From an uncultured Oscillospiraceae bacterium (GTDB lineage Bacteria > Bacillota > Clostridia > Oscillospirales > Oscillospiraceae): a stretch of 27,884 nucleotides of DNA. Below the pieces are notes generated by a model that made no database searches, had not been told where the DNA came from, and saw only the letters and a program-made list of their open reading frames with translations. The position numbers and the translations under genes are program-made. Below are positions 1 to 6,785 of the stretch, piece after piece; positions within the stretch are counted from its first letter, which is position 1; every line of letters starts with the position of its first letter. The stretch covers positions 1 through 27,884 of the forward strand of contig CAJUOA010000033.1 in assembly GCA_910587785.1 (NCBI GenBank), given 5' to 3'.

Positions 1-16
1 TGACAGCGACAAGTAA
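1..16 (+). CDS. 3' end of an upstream gene (last codons only)
   Basis: The first bases read Asp-Ser-Asp-Lys followed by a TAA stop at 14-16. Such a short polar, lysine-ending tail is what follows the membrane anchor of an LPXTG protein; the pilin further on in this window ends in a similar tail (Arg-Arg-Asn-Ser-Asp-Glu-Ala). Because a class C sortase follows directly, the missing gene is probably another pilin subunit. This is inference from four codons and context; the frame itself could be coincidental. Confidence 0.4.
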
Positions 17-38
17 TCCATCAAGTTCTGGTTAGGCG

Positions 39-60
39 CCGGGGGCCCTCGGGCCCCCGG
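39..60. terminator. GC-only perfect hairpin between upstream gene and sortase
   Basis: CCGGGGGCCC at 39-48 and GGGCCCCCGG at 51-60 form a perfect 10-bp stem with a 2-base loop (realistically 8-9 bp with a larger loop). No T tract follows, so it is not a classical terminator. It may partly terminate or stabilise the upstream transcript, giving high expression of the upstream gene relative to the sortase. Confidence 0.4.
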
Positions 61-84
61 GCCTCTCCGTAATGCGGGAAGCCT

Positions 85-912
85 ATGAAGAAACATCTGT
101 CCACCATCATTCTGGTCCTCGTCCTGGTCCTCGGCCTGGGCATCATGCTCTACCCCACGGTCAGCGACTGGTGGAACTCCTTCCACCAGACCCGGGCCAT
201 CGCAAGCTACTCCGACACCGTGGCCACCATGGACAACGAGCTCTACGACCAGCTCTGGCAGGAGGCCGAGGCGTACAACGCCGCCCTCGCCCAGAAGGCC
301 AACCCCTATTTTTTCACCGAGGAGGATCAGGCCCTCTATGACAGCACCCTGAACGTCTCCGGTACCGGAATTATGGGCTACATCGACATCCCGGAGATCA
401 AATGCACCCTCCCCATCTACCACGGCACCAGCGACGCGGTGCTCCAGGTGGCGGTGGGGCATGTGGAGGGCTCCAGCTTGCCCGTGGGGGGCGAGGGCAC
501 TCACTGTGTCCTCTCCGGCCACCGCGGCCTCCCCAGTGCCATGCTGTTTACCAATCTCCCTCAGCTGGTGGTGGGCGATCTCTTCACGCTCCAGATCATG
601 GATGAGACCTTAACCTATGAGGTTGACGCGATTCACACCGTTCTGCCTCATGAGATGGACCGTTTGACCGTTGAGGAGGGCAAGGACTACTGCACCCTGG
701 TCACCTGCACCCCTTACGGCGTCAACAGCCACCGCCTCCTGGTTCGCGGACACCGGGTGGCCAATGAGTCCGCCGCCCATATCCGCGTGACGGCGGACGC
801 AATCCGCATCGACCCCATCCTGGTTTCCCCCGCCGCCGCCGCGCCCATGCTGCTGCTGCTGTTTCTGTGGCTGATGTTTGGCGGCGGAAAGAAGAAGCCG
901 AAGAAACGCTAG
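85..912 (+). CDS. Class C (pilus-type) sortase
   Basis: Membrane-anchored transpeptidase that links LPXTG pilin subunits or anchors them to the wall. An N-terminal hydrophobic segment spans residues about 5-23 and a second one lies at about 250-266, followed by a lysine-rich tail; two flanking membrane segments are typical of class C pilus sortases. The catalytic triad is visible: His146 in a SGHRG motif, Cys208 in a TLVTCTP motif, and Arg217 in SHRLLVRG. Length (275 residues) is normal. A modest GGGAAG ribosome binding site precedes the ATG. It sits just behind the tail of a presumed surface protein and 90 bp ahead of an LPQTG pilin, so it most likely assembles that pilus. No clear lid motif was identified. 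Confidence 0.92.
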   Translation: MKKHLSTIILVLVLVLGLGIMLYPTVSDWWNSFHQTRAIASYSDTVATMDNELYDQLWQEAEAYNAALAQKANPYFFTEEDQALYDSTLNVSGTGIMGYIDIPEIKCTLPIYHGTSDAVLQVAVGHVEGSSLPVGGEGTHCVLSGHRGLPSAMLFTNLPQLVVGDLFTLQIMDETLTYEVDAIHTVLPHEMDRLTVEEGKDYCTLVTCTPYGVNSHRLLVRGHRVANESAAHIRVTADAIRIDPILVSPAAAAPMLLLLFLWLMFGGGKKKPKKR

Positions 913-1002
913 CCGCCCCCTGCGCCCGCCTACCGGAGTGCCCCGCACATCAAGACATTCATTTGACCATGCCCCATGCAACGAAGAAAGGCAGGCATCC
1001 TT

Positions 1003-2247
1003 ATGAAACTGAAAAGACCCCTCATTCGGACGGCGGCCATGGTGCTGTGCCTGCTGCTGGTCCTGTGGAAGCTGCCGGCAGCTGCCTCCGCCGCCGCCTC
1101 CGAGCCGTACCCCTATCCTACCATCGACGATTTGACCCGGCTGTGTTCCCTCAGCCTGGATTATGGCGTGCCCGGTGTAGAGGTGCGCCTCTACCGCGTG
1201 GCCGATGTCTCGGCGGACGTGCGCTTCACCCTCACCGGTGATTTTGCCAAGTACCCCGTGAGCCTGGATGACATGGACAGCGCCAAGTGGACCGCCCTGG
1301 CCCAGACCCTCAAGGGCTACGTCTTCCTGGACTTCCTGCCCCCCTACCGCACGGGCGTGACGGACAGCGAGGGCAGGCTGACCTTCTCCGACCTCCCCGT
1401 GGGCCTCTACCTGGTGGACGCCGACCGGGCCATGGCGGAGGACGGCACCATCCACCAGCCCGCGCCCTTTGTCATCAGCCTCCCCACCTGGGAGCAGACG
1501 TTCGACCCGGACACCGGGGCCATTACCGGCGGCTCCTGGCAGTACAACGTCTCCGCCAAGCCCAAGTATAAGGTCCTGGACGGCGATGTGGAGATGCGCC
1601 GGGTGCTGAAGGTGTGGGACGACGGCGGCAGCATCAGCCGCCCCGCCCAGATCACCGTGGCGCTCCTGCAGGACGGGCAGGTCTACGACACCGTGGACCT
1701 CACGGAGGACAACAACTGGCGCTATTCCTGGGATGAGCTGGACGGCAATTCCGACTGGACCCTGGTGGAGACCAGCGGGAACAGCGGTTACACGGTCTCC
1801 GTCTCCCTCCAGGGGCTGACCTTCGTGGTCACCAACAGCTACAGCCCTCCGCCGGATAACCCGCCCCCGCCGGACAATCCTCCGCCGCCGGATAACCCTC
1901 CGCCTCCTGACAACCCCCCTCCGCCGGATAACCCCCCGCCCGACAATCCTCCGCCGGATACCACCACCCAGACCGATCCGCCGCCTGACAGTCCGCCTCC
2001 GGTGCCCCCGGTGCCCAACGTGGATATCCCGGACACCGATGTGCCTCTGGCCACCACGGACCCGGATCATCCCGACAACCCGGATGACCCCGACGATCTG
2101 CTGGAGCTGGATGACCCGGACGTGCCTCTGGCGAACCTGCCCCAGACGGGACAGCTCTGGTGGCCGGTGCCCCTGCTGGCGGTGGCCGGGATGGCCCTGG
2201 TGATGCTGGGGCTGATCGTGAACCGGAGGAATAGCGATGAAGCGTAA
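1003..2247 (+). CDS. LPXTG-anchored pilin with Cna-B domain and proline-rich stalk
   Basis: Surface protein of 414 residues. The start at 1003 is preferred over an in-frame ATG at 976 because an AAAGGCAGG ribosome binding site lies just upstream of 1003 and none precedes 976. Order of parts: signal peptide (residues 1-31, ending Ala-Ser-Ala), an N-terminal pilin-like beta domain (about 35-190), a Cna-B/SpaA-type domain (about 195-280, with Val-Lys-Val-Trp near its start and Val-Thr-Asn-Ser-Tyr at its end), a Pro-Pro-Pro-Asp-Asn repeat region, an acidic spacer, then the sorting signal LPQTG at 379-383, a hydrophobic helix and a charged tail. The sortase downstream overlaps its last codons by 11 bp, so they are translationally linked. 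Probably a minor or basal pilin; which subunit role it plays is not decided by sequence. Confidence 0.9.
   Translation: MKLKRPLIRTAAMVLCLLLVLWKLPAAASAAASEPYPYPTIDDLTRLCSLSLDYGVPGVEVRLYRVADVSADVRFTLTGDFAKYPVSLDDMDSAKWTALAQTLKGYVFLDFLPPYRTGVTDSEGRLTFSDLPVGLYLVDADRAMAEDGTIHQPAPFVISLPTWEQTFDPDTGAITGGSWQYNVSAKPKYKVLDGDVEMRRVLKVWDDGGSISRPAQITVALLQDGQVYDTVDLTEDNNWRYSWDELDGNSDWTLVETSGNSGYTVSVSLQGLTFVVTNSYSPPPDNPPPPDNPPPPDNPPPPDNPPPPDNPPPDNPPPDTTTQTDPPPDSPPPVPPVPNVDIPDTDVPLATTDPDHPDNPDDPDDLLELDDPDVPLANLPQTGQLWWPVPLLAVAGMALVMLGLIVNRRNSDEA
1846..1959 (+). repeat. In-frame proline-rich repeat (PPPDN / PPPPDN units) inside the pilin
   Basis: Seven tandem 15-18-bp units encode PPPDN or PPPPDN, the last incomplete. 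The units vary at synonymous positions (ccg, cct, ccc; gat, gac), so the peptide repeat is conserved more than the DNA. It forms a stiff, extended spacer that lifts the Cna-B domain away from the wall anchor. Unit number is likely to vary between strains. Confidence 0.9.
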
Positions 2248-2857
2248 AGGGGGACTGCTCCTGATCCTGGGCGGCCTGCTGCTGCTGGCTGCCGCCGGAG
2301 GACTGGGCGCCTACAACGTGTGGGACGCGGACCGGGCCGGCGTGGTCTCCGAGGCCGCGCTGGAGACCTTGGACCAGCGCATCCCCGTCCTGGAGGAGCT
2401 GGACCTGCCGGAGGAGCTGATCCCTGACCACATCCTGAATCCCCAGATGGATATGCCCACCCAGGAGGTGGACGAATACGAGTATATCGGACGCATTGAT
2501 ATCCCGGTCCTGGAGCTCTCCCTGCCGGTCATGGAGTCCTGGAGCTATCCGAAGCTGAAGGTGGCCCCCTGCCGCTACAGGGGCTCGGCGTATCTCGACG
2601 ATCTCATCATCGCCGCCCACAACTACGATCGCCACTTCGGCAGGATCAACACCCTGCTCCCCGGCGACGAGGTGATTTTCACGGACACGGACGGGAATAT
2701 CTTCAACTACACCGTCTCCGAGCTGGAGCAGCTCAATCCCACCGATGTCCGGGAGATGATCTCCGGCGACTGGGACCTGACGCTGTTCACCTGTACTCTG
2801 GGCGGACAGTACCGCGTGACCGTGCGCTGTGTGCGGGATACGGCTCCCGCGCTGTGA
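2237..2857 (+). CDS. Second sortase, small, pilus-associated
   Basis: Sortase of 206 residues with one N-terminal membrane segment (about 6-25) and no C-terminal one, unlike the class C enzyme upstream. The triad is visible: His128 in an AAHNYD motif, Cys186 in TLFTCT, and Arg193 (or Arg198) in YRVTVRC. The ATG overlaps the pilin gene by 11 bp and has a GGAGGAAT ribosome binding site inside it. It may be the housekeeping-type enzyme that anchors the finished pilus to peptidoglycan, or a dedicated enzyme for the LPQTG pilin. Class (B-, D- or E-like) is not settled by eye. Confidence 0.85.
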   Translation: MKRKGGLLLILGGLLLLAAAGGLGAYNVWDADRAGVVSEAALETLDQRIPVLEELDLPEELIPDHILNPQMDMPTQEVDEYEYIGRIDIPVLELSLPVMESWSYPKLKVAPCRYRGSAYLDDLIIAAHNYDRHFGRINTLLPGDEVIFTDTDGNIFNYTVSELEQLNPTDVREMISGDWDLTLFTCTLGGQYRVTVRCVRDTAPAL

Positions 2858-2890
2858 GATGTGACGCGTTCCGGAAACTATGCCAACGGA

Positions 2891-2918
2891 CGCGCGGCTG
2901 GAACCCTCTGGCCGCGCG
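2891..2918 (+). terminator. Hairpin downstream of the pilus cluster
   Basis: CGCGCGGC (2891-2898) pairs perfectly with GCCGCGCG (2911-2918) around a 12-base loop, 34 bp after the sortase stop. The following bases (cccgctttgtat) contain only a short T run, so it is a weak intrinsic terminator candidate. Confidence 0.5.
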
Positions 2919-3025
2919 CCCGCTTTGTATCTTGCAGGGGTGGGCAGGAGCGGGCAGAGGCGGGTAGTATCCTCCCCTGCGAATCGGTTCTGACAGACAT
3001 GTTCCAACACAAAAAGGAGAATCTT

Positions 3026-4207
3026 ATGATGAAAAAGCCCCTGAGCATCCTCCTGGCTCTGGTATTGAGCCTGCATCTGGCGGTCCCCGCCCTGGCGGCG
3101 CAGGCCCCGGAGTTTTCCGACGTTCCCACGGGTCACTGGGCCTACGCCTACGTCCGGCAGGCCGCTCAGGCCGGGGCCGTCAACGGCGTCGGCAATGGCC
3201 GCTTCAACCCGGAGGGCACGCTGACCGTCGCGGAGTTTACCGCCATGCTCCTGCGGGCCCTGTACGGAGAGGCGCCCGTGGAGCAGTATACCGGAGAGGG
3301 GGGCGAGTGGTACGCCCCCTACACCGCCTATGCCTACGAGCGGGACTTTTACGAGTCTACGTCGGTAGCGGGGCGGCTTGCCGCGTGCCCGGAGGGCGGC
3401 GAGGAGGCGTTCCTGGCCCGGGAGATGGCCTGGAACGCCACCCGCTACGACATGGCCGCCATGCTCTACCAGGTCCTGGAGGCGGACGCGGACGGGGAGG
3501 CCCAGGCCGCTGACCTCCAGTGGGCGGAGGAGAGCGCCCCCGAGGCCGTTGCCGACTGGGAGGAGGTCCCGGACAAGTACCAGACCCTCGTGGCCTTCTG
3601 TTTCCGCAGCGGCATCCTCACCGGCATGGACGGGCAGGGGACCTTCCAGGGCACGGGCACCGTCACCCGGGCTCAGGCCGCCGCCATCCTCTGCCGCGTG
3701 CTGGACCGGACCGCCCGGGAGCCGGACAGCACCGTCCCCGCCCCGGAGACGCCGGAGGAGACGCCCCCGGAGGAGCCGGAATATGACGGCCCCCTCATGC
3801 CCGACGGCCAGCCCCTGACGGAGGAGAACGTCCACGCCCTCATCGACGGCCTGCGGACCGAGTACCCGGAGGGGATGCACTGGACCAACGAGAACGCCTA
3901 CACCTCCCACGCCCTGGCGATCAACGGCTTTGGCTGTGCCGCCTTTGCCCTGCTGTGCAGCGACAAGGCTTTCGGCGACCTGCCCAGCCGCCAGCACAGC
4001 AAGTTTGACGATATCCGCGTGGGGGACATGCTCCGGGTGCGGAACAACACCCACTCCGTGGTGGTGCTGGAGAAAAAGGCGGACAGCGTCATCGTCACCG
4101 AGGGGAACTATGCGGATACCATCCACTGGGACCGGGAGATCACCCGGGAGAACCTGGAGAGCGATAAGCAGTTCTATGTGGAGACCCGCTATCCCAAGGA
4201 CGCCTGA
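3026..4207 (+). CDS. SLH-domain surface protein with C-terminal CHAP-like domain
   Basis: Secreted protein of 393 residues. The start at 3026 is chosen for its AAAAGGAG ribosome binding site and because it opens a clear signal peptide (to about residue 25, Ala-Leu-Ala-Ala). Residues about 28-82 form a canonical S-layer-homology repeat (FSDVPTGHWAY, VNGVGNGRFNPEGTLTVAEF), followed by one degenerate and one further SLH repeat to about residue 235. After a Pro/Glu-rich linker, the last 130 residues carry a papain-like arrangement, Cys304 (in FGCAAFALL), His343 (in NTHSVVVLE) and Asn361 (in EGNY), as in CHAP amidases/peptidases. SLH repeats bind secondary cell-wall polymer, so the C-terminal enzyme would act on peptidoglycan or on surface protein. 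The enzymatic assignment is inference from spacing of the three residues; it could be an inactive relative. Confidence 0.75.
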   Translation: MMKKPLSILLALVLSLHLAVPALAAQAPEFSDVPTGHWAYAYVRQAAQAGAVNGVGNGRFNPEGTLTVAEFTAMLLRALYGEAPVEQYTGEGGEWYAPYTAYAYERDFYESTSVAGRLAACPEGGEEAFLAREMAWNATRYDMAAMLYQVLEADADGEAQAADLQWAEESAPEAVADWEEVPDKYQTLVAFCFRSGILTGMDGQGTFQGTGTVTRAQAAAILCRVLDRTAREPDSTVPAPETPEETPPEEPEYDGPLMPDGQPLTEENVHALIDGLRTEYPEGMHWTNENAYTSHALAINGFGCAAFALLCSDKAFGDLPSRQHSKFDDIRVGDMLRVRNNTHSVVVLEKKADSVIVTEGNYADTIHWDREITRENLESDKQFYVETRYPKDA

Positions 4208-4227
4208 GCGTTTCCCAAAACACAAAG

Positions 4228-4261
4228 AACCTCCTCCGGCACGCGCCGGGGGAGGTTTTTT
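4228..4261 (+). terminator. Strong intrinsic terminator between convergent genes
   Basis: A 13-bp stem (4228-4240 with 4245-4257, one T-G wobble) closes on a 4-base loop and is followed by a run of six T. It ends the SLH gene. On the other strand the stem is followed by a looser T-rich stretch, so it may also serve the lipid kinase gene that ends at 4275. Confidence 0.92.
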
Positions 4262-4274
4262 GCGGGAAAACGGG

Positions 4275-5228
4275 TCAGTACACCCCCGCAGCCGCCGGAC
4301 GGGACACCGCGGTGGCGTTGGGGTCGCACCCGGGAGGGCCGAAGAAGCCCACCCGCCGCTCCGAGAGGCGGATATCCACCCGGGAGCCCCGGACGGACTC
4401 CCCGTCCAGGCAGGTGACGATGTCCCCCTCCCGGGACTCGATGGTGATCTCCCGGGCGGTGGAGCAGCGGACGATGCCGGGATAGCGCCAGCCGTCCCCC
4501 CTGGAGTAGGCCCCCACCAGGCGGAGGAAGGTAGGGCGGCTCACGGCCCGGACCAGGATGGTGTGGAGCAAGCCGTCGTCCATGCGGGCCTCCCGCGTGG
4601 GGACGAAGCCGCCGCCGTAGTAGCGGCCGTTGCAGACCGCCGCCAGGATGAACTCCCCCTCCAGCCGCTCCCCGTCCAGGGTGACGGTCCAGCGGTGGCG
4701 GAAGCTCTGGGAGAAGAAGTTCACCGCCAGGGAGGCGATATAGCTTGCCTGCCCCTTCAGAAGGGGGAAATCCCCATAGCGGTGGACGCTGTCGGCCACC
4801 TGGGCGTCGAACCCGGAGCAGGCCACGGTGAGGGCCAGACGGCCATTGCAGTCGATGGCGTCCAGCGGGAACCGAGGGCCGTCCCAGAGGTTCTCCGCGT
4901 CGGAGAAGAGGGGGGCCTTGTCCCCGAAATTTTTGAGGAAGTCGTTGCCTGTGCCCACGGGGACGCAGGTCATGGCGGCGCTCTCCACCCCGGCCACGGC
5001 GTTCGCCACCTCGCTGAGGGTGCCGTCGCCGCCGCAGGCGTAGAAGCGCAGGTCCTCCCCCGTGCGGGCCAGGGCGGAGGCGGCCTCCCACGCGTGGCCG
5101 GGCCGCCGGGTGAGGATGCGCTCCACGGCGAGGCCGTGGCGGGCCTCCAGACCCTTGGCCATCTCCAGGAGCTGGGCGGTGCAGTCCCGCTTTCCGGCGG
5201 CGGGGTTGATAATGAAGACGTGGCGCAT
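4275..5228 (-). CDS. Diacylglycerol kinase / YegS-family lipid kinase
   Basis: Soluble lipid kinase of 317 residues that would phosphorylate diacylglycerol or a related lipid at the membrane using ATP. Family signatures are all present: FIINPAAGK at residues 5-13, the nucleotide-binding CGGDGTLSE, and PVGTGNDFLKNFG in the kinase catalytic domain; a DDGLLH segment and a C-terminal beta-sandwich with CLDGE (the DGE motif) follow. Length is standard for DgkB/YegS proteins. It starts 3 bp after the DUF975 gene stops, so the two share a transcript. A role in recycling diacylglycerol from lipoteichoic acid or phospholipid turnover is family knowledge, not shown here. Confidence 0.93.
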   Translation of the reverse strand: MRHVFIINPAAGKRDCTAQLLEMAKGLEARHGLAVERILTRRPGHAWEAASALARTGEDLRFYACGGDGTLSEVANAVAGVESAAMTCVPVGTGNDFLKNFGDKAPLFSDAENLWDGPRFPLDAIDCNGRLALTVACSGFDAQVADSVHRYGDFPLLKGQASYIASLAVNFFSQSFRHRWTVTLDGERLEGEFILAAVCNGRYYGGGFVPTREARMDDGLLHTILVRAVSRPTFLRLVGAYSRGDGWRYPGIVRCSTAREITIESREGDIVTCLDGESVRGSRVDIRLSERRVGFFGPPGCDPNATAVSRPAAAGVY

Positions 5229-5231
5229 GGG

Positions 5232-5999
5232 TCAGAACTCCCAGGGAGTGCCGTTCCCACCGCTGGAGGCGCCGCCGTAGGGGGGGCGGCCCATCCGGCG
5301 CTGGCCCTCCTCGAAGTAGGCCAGTTCCGCGAGTGTCTTGTAGGGCATCAGCCAGATGTTCAGCAGGCCGTAGGTGAAGTTGGACACGATCTCCCAGCCG
5401 ATGAAGCTCAGGTCCAGCACGAAGAGGTCCATCTTCATCCCCGCCGTCTGCCGGCAGCTCAGGGCGATGGCCTCCGAGGCGGAGAGGGAGCCGTCGGTGA
5501 GGATGTTGTAGTAGGCGAAGCGGTAGCGGTAGGCGGCGATGATCCCGGGGATGAAGAGCAGCAGAGACCACAGGAACACCCGCACCGTGATCTGGATACA
5601 GCACCAGATCAGCTTCCCGGCCACGCCCAGTCCGTCCAGAAGGGAGGTGACAGGCATCTCCGTCCCCTGGCGGATGCCCATGCAGTAGATGTAGTAGCCG
5701 CCCATGAGCGTGATGAGGAAGAGGTCGACCAGCAGGGAGAAGAAGGTGCTCATAGCGGTCCTCTCCGGCAGGGAGGCCACCAGAGACATCAGGGCGTCGT
5801 AGTCTCCTCTGACGAGGGCATCGTAGTAATAGCTGGCGTAAGTATTGTAAAAGAAGAGCGAGCCGGTCTCCACCAGGGTCACGATTCGCTCCAGGATGAA
5901 CTGCACCGCGATGACCACCGCCGCCACCAGCAGCGGCGAAACCCGGGCCGTGCGCAGGATGCCCTTTGCCTCTATTTTGATCGAACTGCGGTCTATCAT
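5232..5999 (-). CDS. DUF975-family integral membrane protein
   Basis: Multi-pass membrane protein of 255 residues. The start at 5999 is preferred to a longer reading because GGAGG lies 8 bases upstream of it. The N-terminus (DRSSIKIEAKGILR) is the typical opening of DUF975 proteins, and the long hydrophobic stretches interrupted by short loops, including the ALSCRQTAGMKMDLFVLDLSFIGW segment region, fit that family. Function of the family is unknown. It is first in a two-gene operon with the lipid kinase and has its own promoter at 6059-6087. Confidence 0.85.
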   Translation of the reverse strand: MIDRSSIKIEAKGILRTARVSPLLVAAVVIAVQFILERIVTLVETGSLFFYNTYASYYYDALVRGDYDALMSLVASLPERTAMSTFFSLLVDLFLITLMGGYYIYCMGIRQGTEMPVTSLLDGLGVAGKLIWCCIQITVRVFLWSLLLFIPGIIAAYRYRFAYYNILTDGSLSASEAIALSCRQTAGMKMDLFVLDLSFIGWEIVSNFTYGLLNIWLMPYKTLAELAYFEEGQRRMGRPPYGGASSGGNGTPWEF

Positions 6000-6029
6000 A
6001 TTTTTTTCCTCCGGACACGACAAAGATAG

Positions 6030-6049
6030 GCGGGCAGGGGGCTGCCCGC
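6030..6049 (-). other. Leader hairpin of the DUF975 transcript
   Basis: GCGGGCAG and CTGCCCGC form an 8-bp stem with a 4-base loop between the predicted promoter (6059-6087) and the ribosome binding site. It is not followed by a T tract on the coding strand, so mRNA stabilisation or a protein-binding site is more likely than attenuation. Confidence 0.45.
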
Positions 6050-6058
6050 TTTCGTTTT

Positions 6059-6087
6059 ATCATAACACAGGGCGGGGGAAATTGCAA
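6059..6087 (-). promoter_or_regulatory. Sigma-A promoter for DUF975-dagK operon
   Basis: On the minus strand, TTGCAA (-35, 6082-6087) and TATGAT (-10, 6059-6064) are separated by exactly 17 bases, about 60 bp upstream of the start codon. Confidence 0.7.
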
Positions 6088-6115
6088 GAGGCGGACGTGG
6101 TCACACGTCCGCCTC
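6088..6115 (-). terminator. 12-bp hairpin downstream of the metallophosphoesterase operon
   Basis: GAGGCGGACGTG at 6088-6099 and its complement at 6104-6115 form a perfect 12-bp stem with a 4-base loop. On the minus strand it is followed by ttgcaattt, a weak T tract, and it abuts the -35 box of the next operon. A probable terminator that also insulates the two operons. Confidence 0.6.
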
Positions 6116-6138
6116 ATAGGCAAAGAAATCGCAAGGCC

Positions 6139-6170
6139 CCCCAGGGGCGGATAATGATCCGGCCCTGGGG
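6139..6170 (-). terminator. Second hairpin after the metallophosphoesterase gene
   Basis: An 8-bp GC stem (6139-6146 with 6163-6170), one G-G mismatch and a further 5-bp stem close on a 4-base loop, 16 bp after the stop codon on the minus strand. A gcgatttcttt tract follows about 10 bases later. It forms a tandem pair with the hairpin at 6088-6115. Confidence 0.5.
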
Positions 6171-6185
6171 AGCGCACCGGAGACC

Positions 6186-6785
6186 TCACACCCCTGGGAT
6201 CTCCAAAATATAGCGCTCATAGGCGTTGATGATGGTGGTCTCCCCCCGCTGAAGGACCCGGGGGATGTTGGCCCCGTAGTTGACGTGGACGTGTCCGTGG
6301 ATCAGATAGCGGGGCTTGTACTTGTCCAGCAGGGGCAGAAGGCACTCGAACCCCCGGTGGGCGTAGTCCTCCCCGTCGCCGAAGCCCTTCACAGGGGAGT
6401 GGGTGACCACAATGTCCACCCCCTTGGCCCGCCAGAGCTGGAATCTCAGCTTCCGAATGCGCCGGGCCATCTGCCGCTCCGTGTACTGGTGGTCCCCGCC
6501 GCTGTACCAGGGGCTCCCTCCCAGGCCCAGGATGCGCAGGCCCCCGACAGTCACCAGCTTGTCCTCAATGCAGTCGCACCCCTCCGGCGGGTCCTGCTCG
6601 TAGGTCAGGTCGTGGTTGCCGTGGACGTACAGCAGGGGGGCGCGGCCCATGGTGACCAGAAAGCGCAGATAACTGGCCTTCAGATCGCCGCAGGAGATCA
6701 TCAGATTGAACTCGTCCAGCCGTCCCGGCTGGTAGTAGTCCCAGTAGTAGGGGCTCTCCTTGTCGCTGACCAGCAGAAGCTTCAC
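6186..6785 (-). CDS. Calcineurin-like metallophosphoesterase
   Basis: Predicted phosphoesterase of 199 residues with a two-metal active site. Visible motifs are Asp8 (in VSDKESP), Asp34 (SCGD), the GNHD signature at residues 56-59, a later THSP histidine and the C-terminal GHVHVN. The first motif, normally Asp-x-His, is Asp-Lys-Glu here, a variation seen in small bacterial members of the family. It begins with GTG that overlaps the stop of the BMP-domain gene (GTGA), so translation is coupled. The substrate is unknown; small-molecule phosphodiesters or nucleotides are possible. Confidence 0.85.
   Translation of the reverse strand: MKLLLVSDKESPYYWDYYQPGRLDEFNLMISCGDLKASYLRFLVTMGRAPLLYVHGNHDLTYEQDPPEGCDCIEDKLVTVGGLRILGLGGSPWYSGGDHQYTERQMARRIRKLRFQLWRAKGVDIVVTHSPVKGFGDGEDYAHRGFECLLPLLDKYKPRYLIHGHVHVNYGANIPRVLQRGETTIINAYERYILEIPGV

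Noticed and set aside
1846..1959. CRISPR-like regular repeat
   Set aside because: The period of 15-18 bp is in frame and encodes proline-rich peptide units inside a pilin; there are no spacers.
610..2070. A long minus-strand open frame rich in Arg, Gly and Val opposite the pilin and sortase genes
   Set aside because: It is the complement of GC-rich codons and of the proline repeat; composition is low-complexity and there is no ribosome binding site.
3930..6029. A 699-codon plus-strand open frame opposite the lipid kinase and DUF975 genes
   Set aside because: It is a shadow: the minus strand carries two clear protein families with motifs, while this frame has no recognisable domain and a biased composition.
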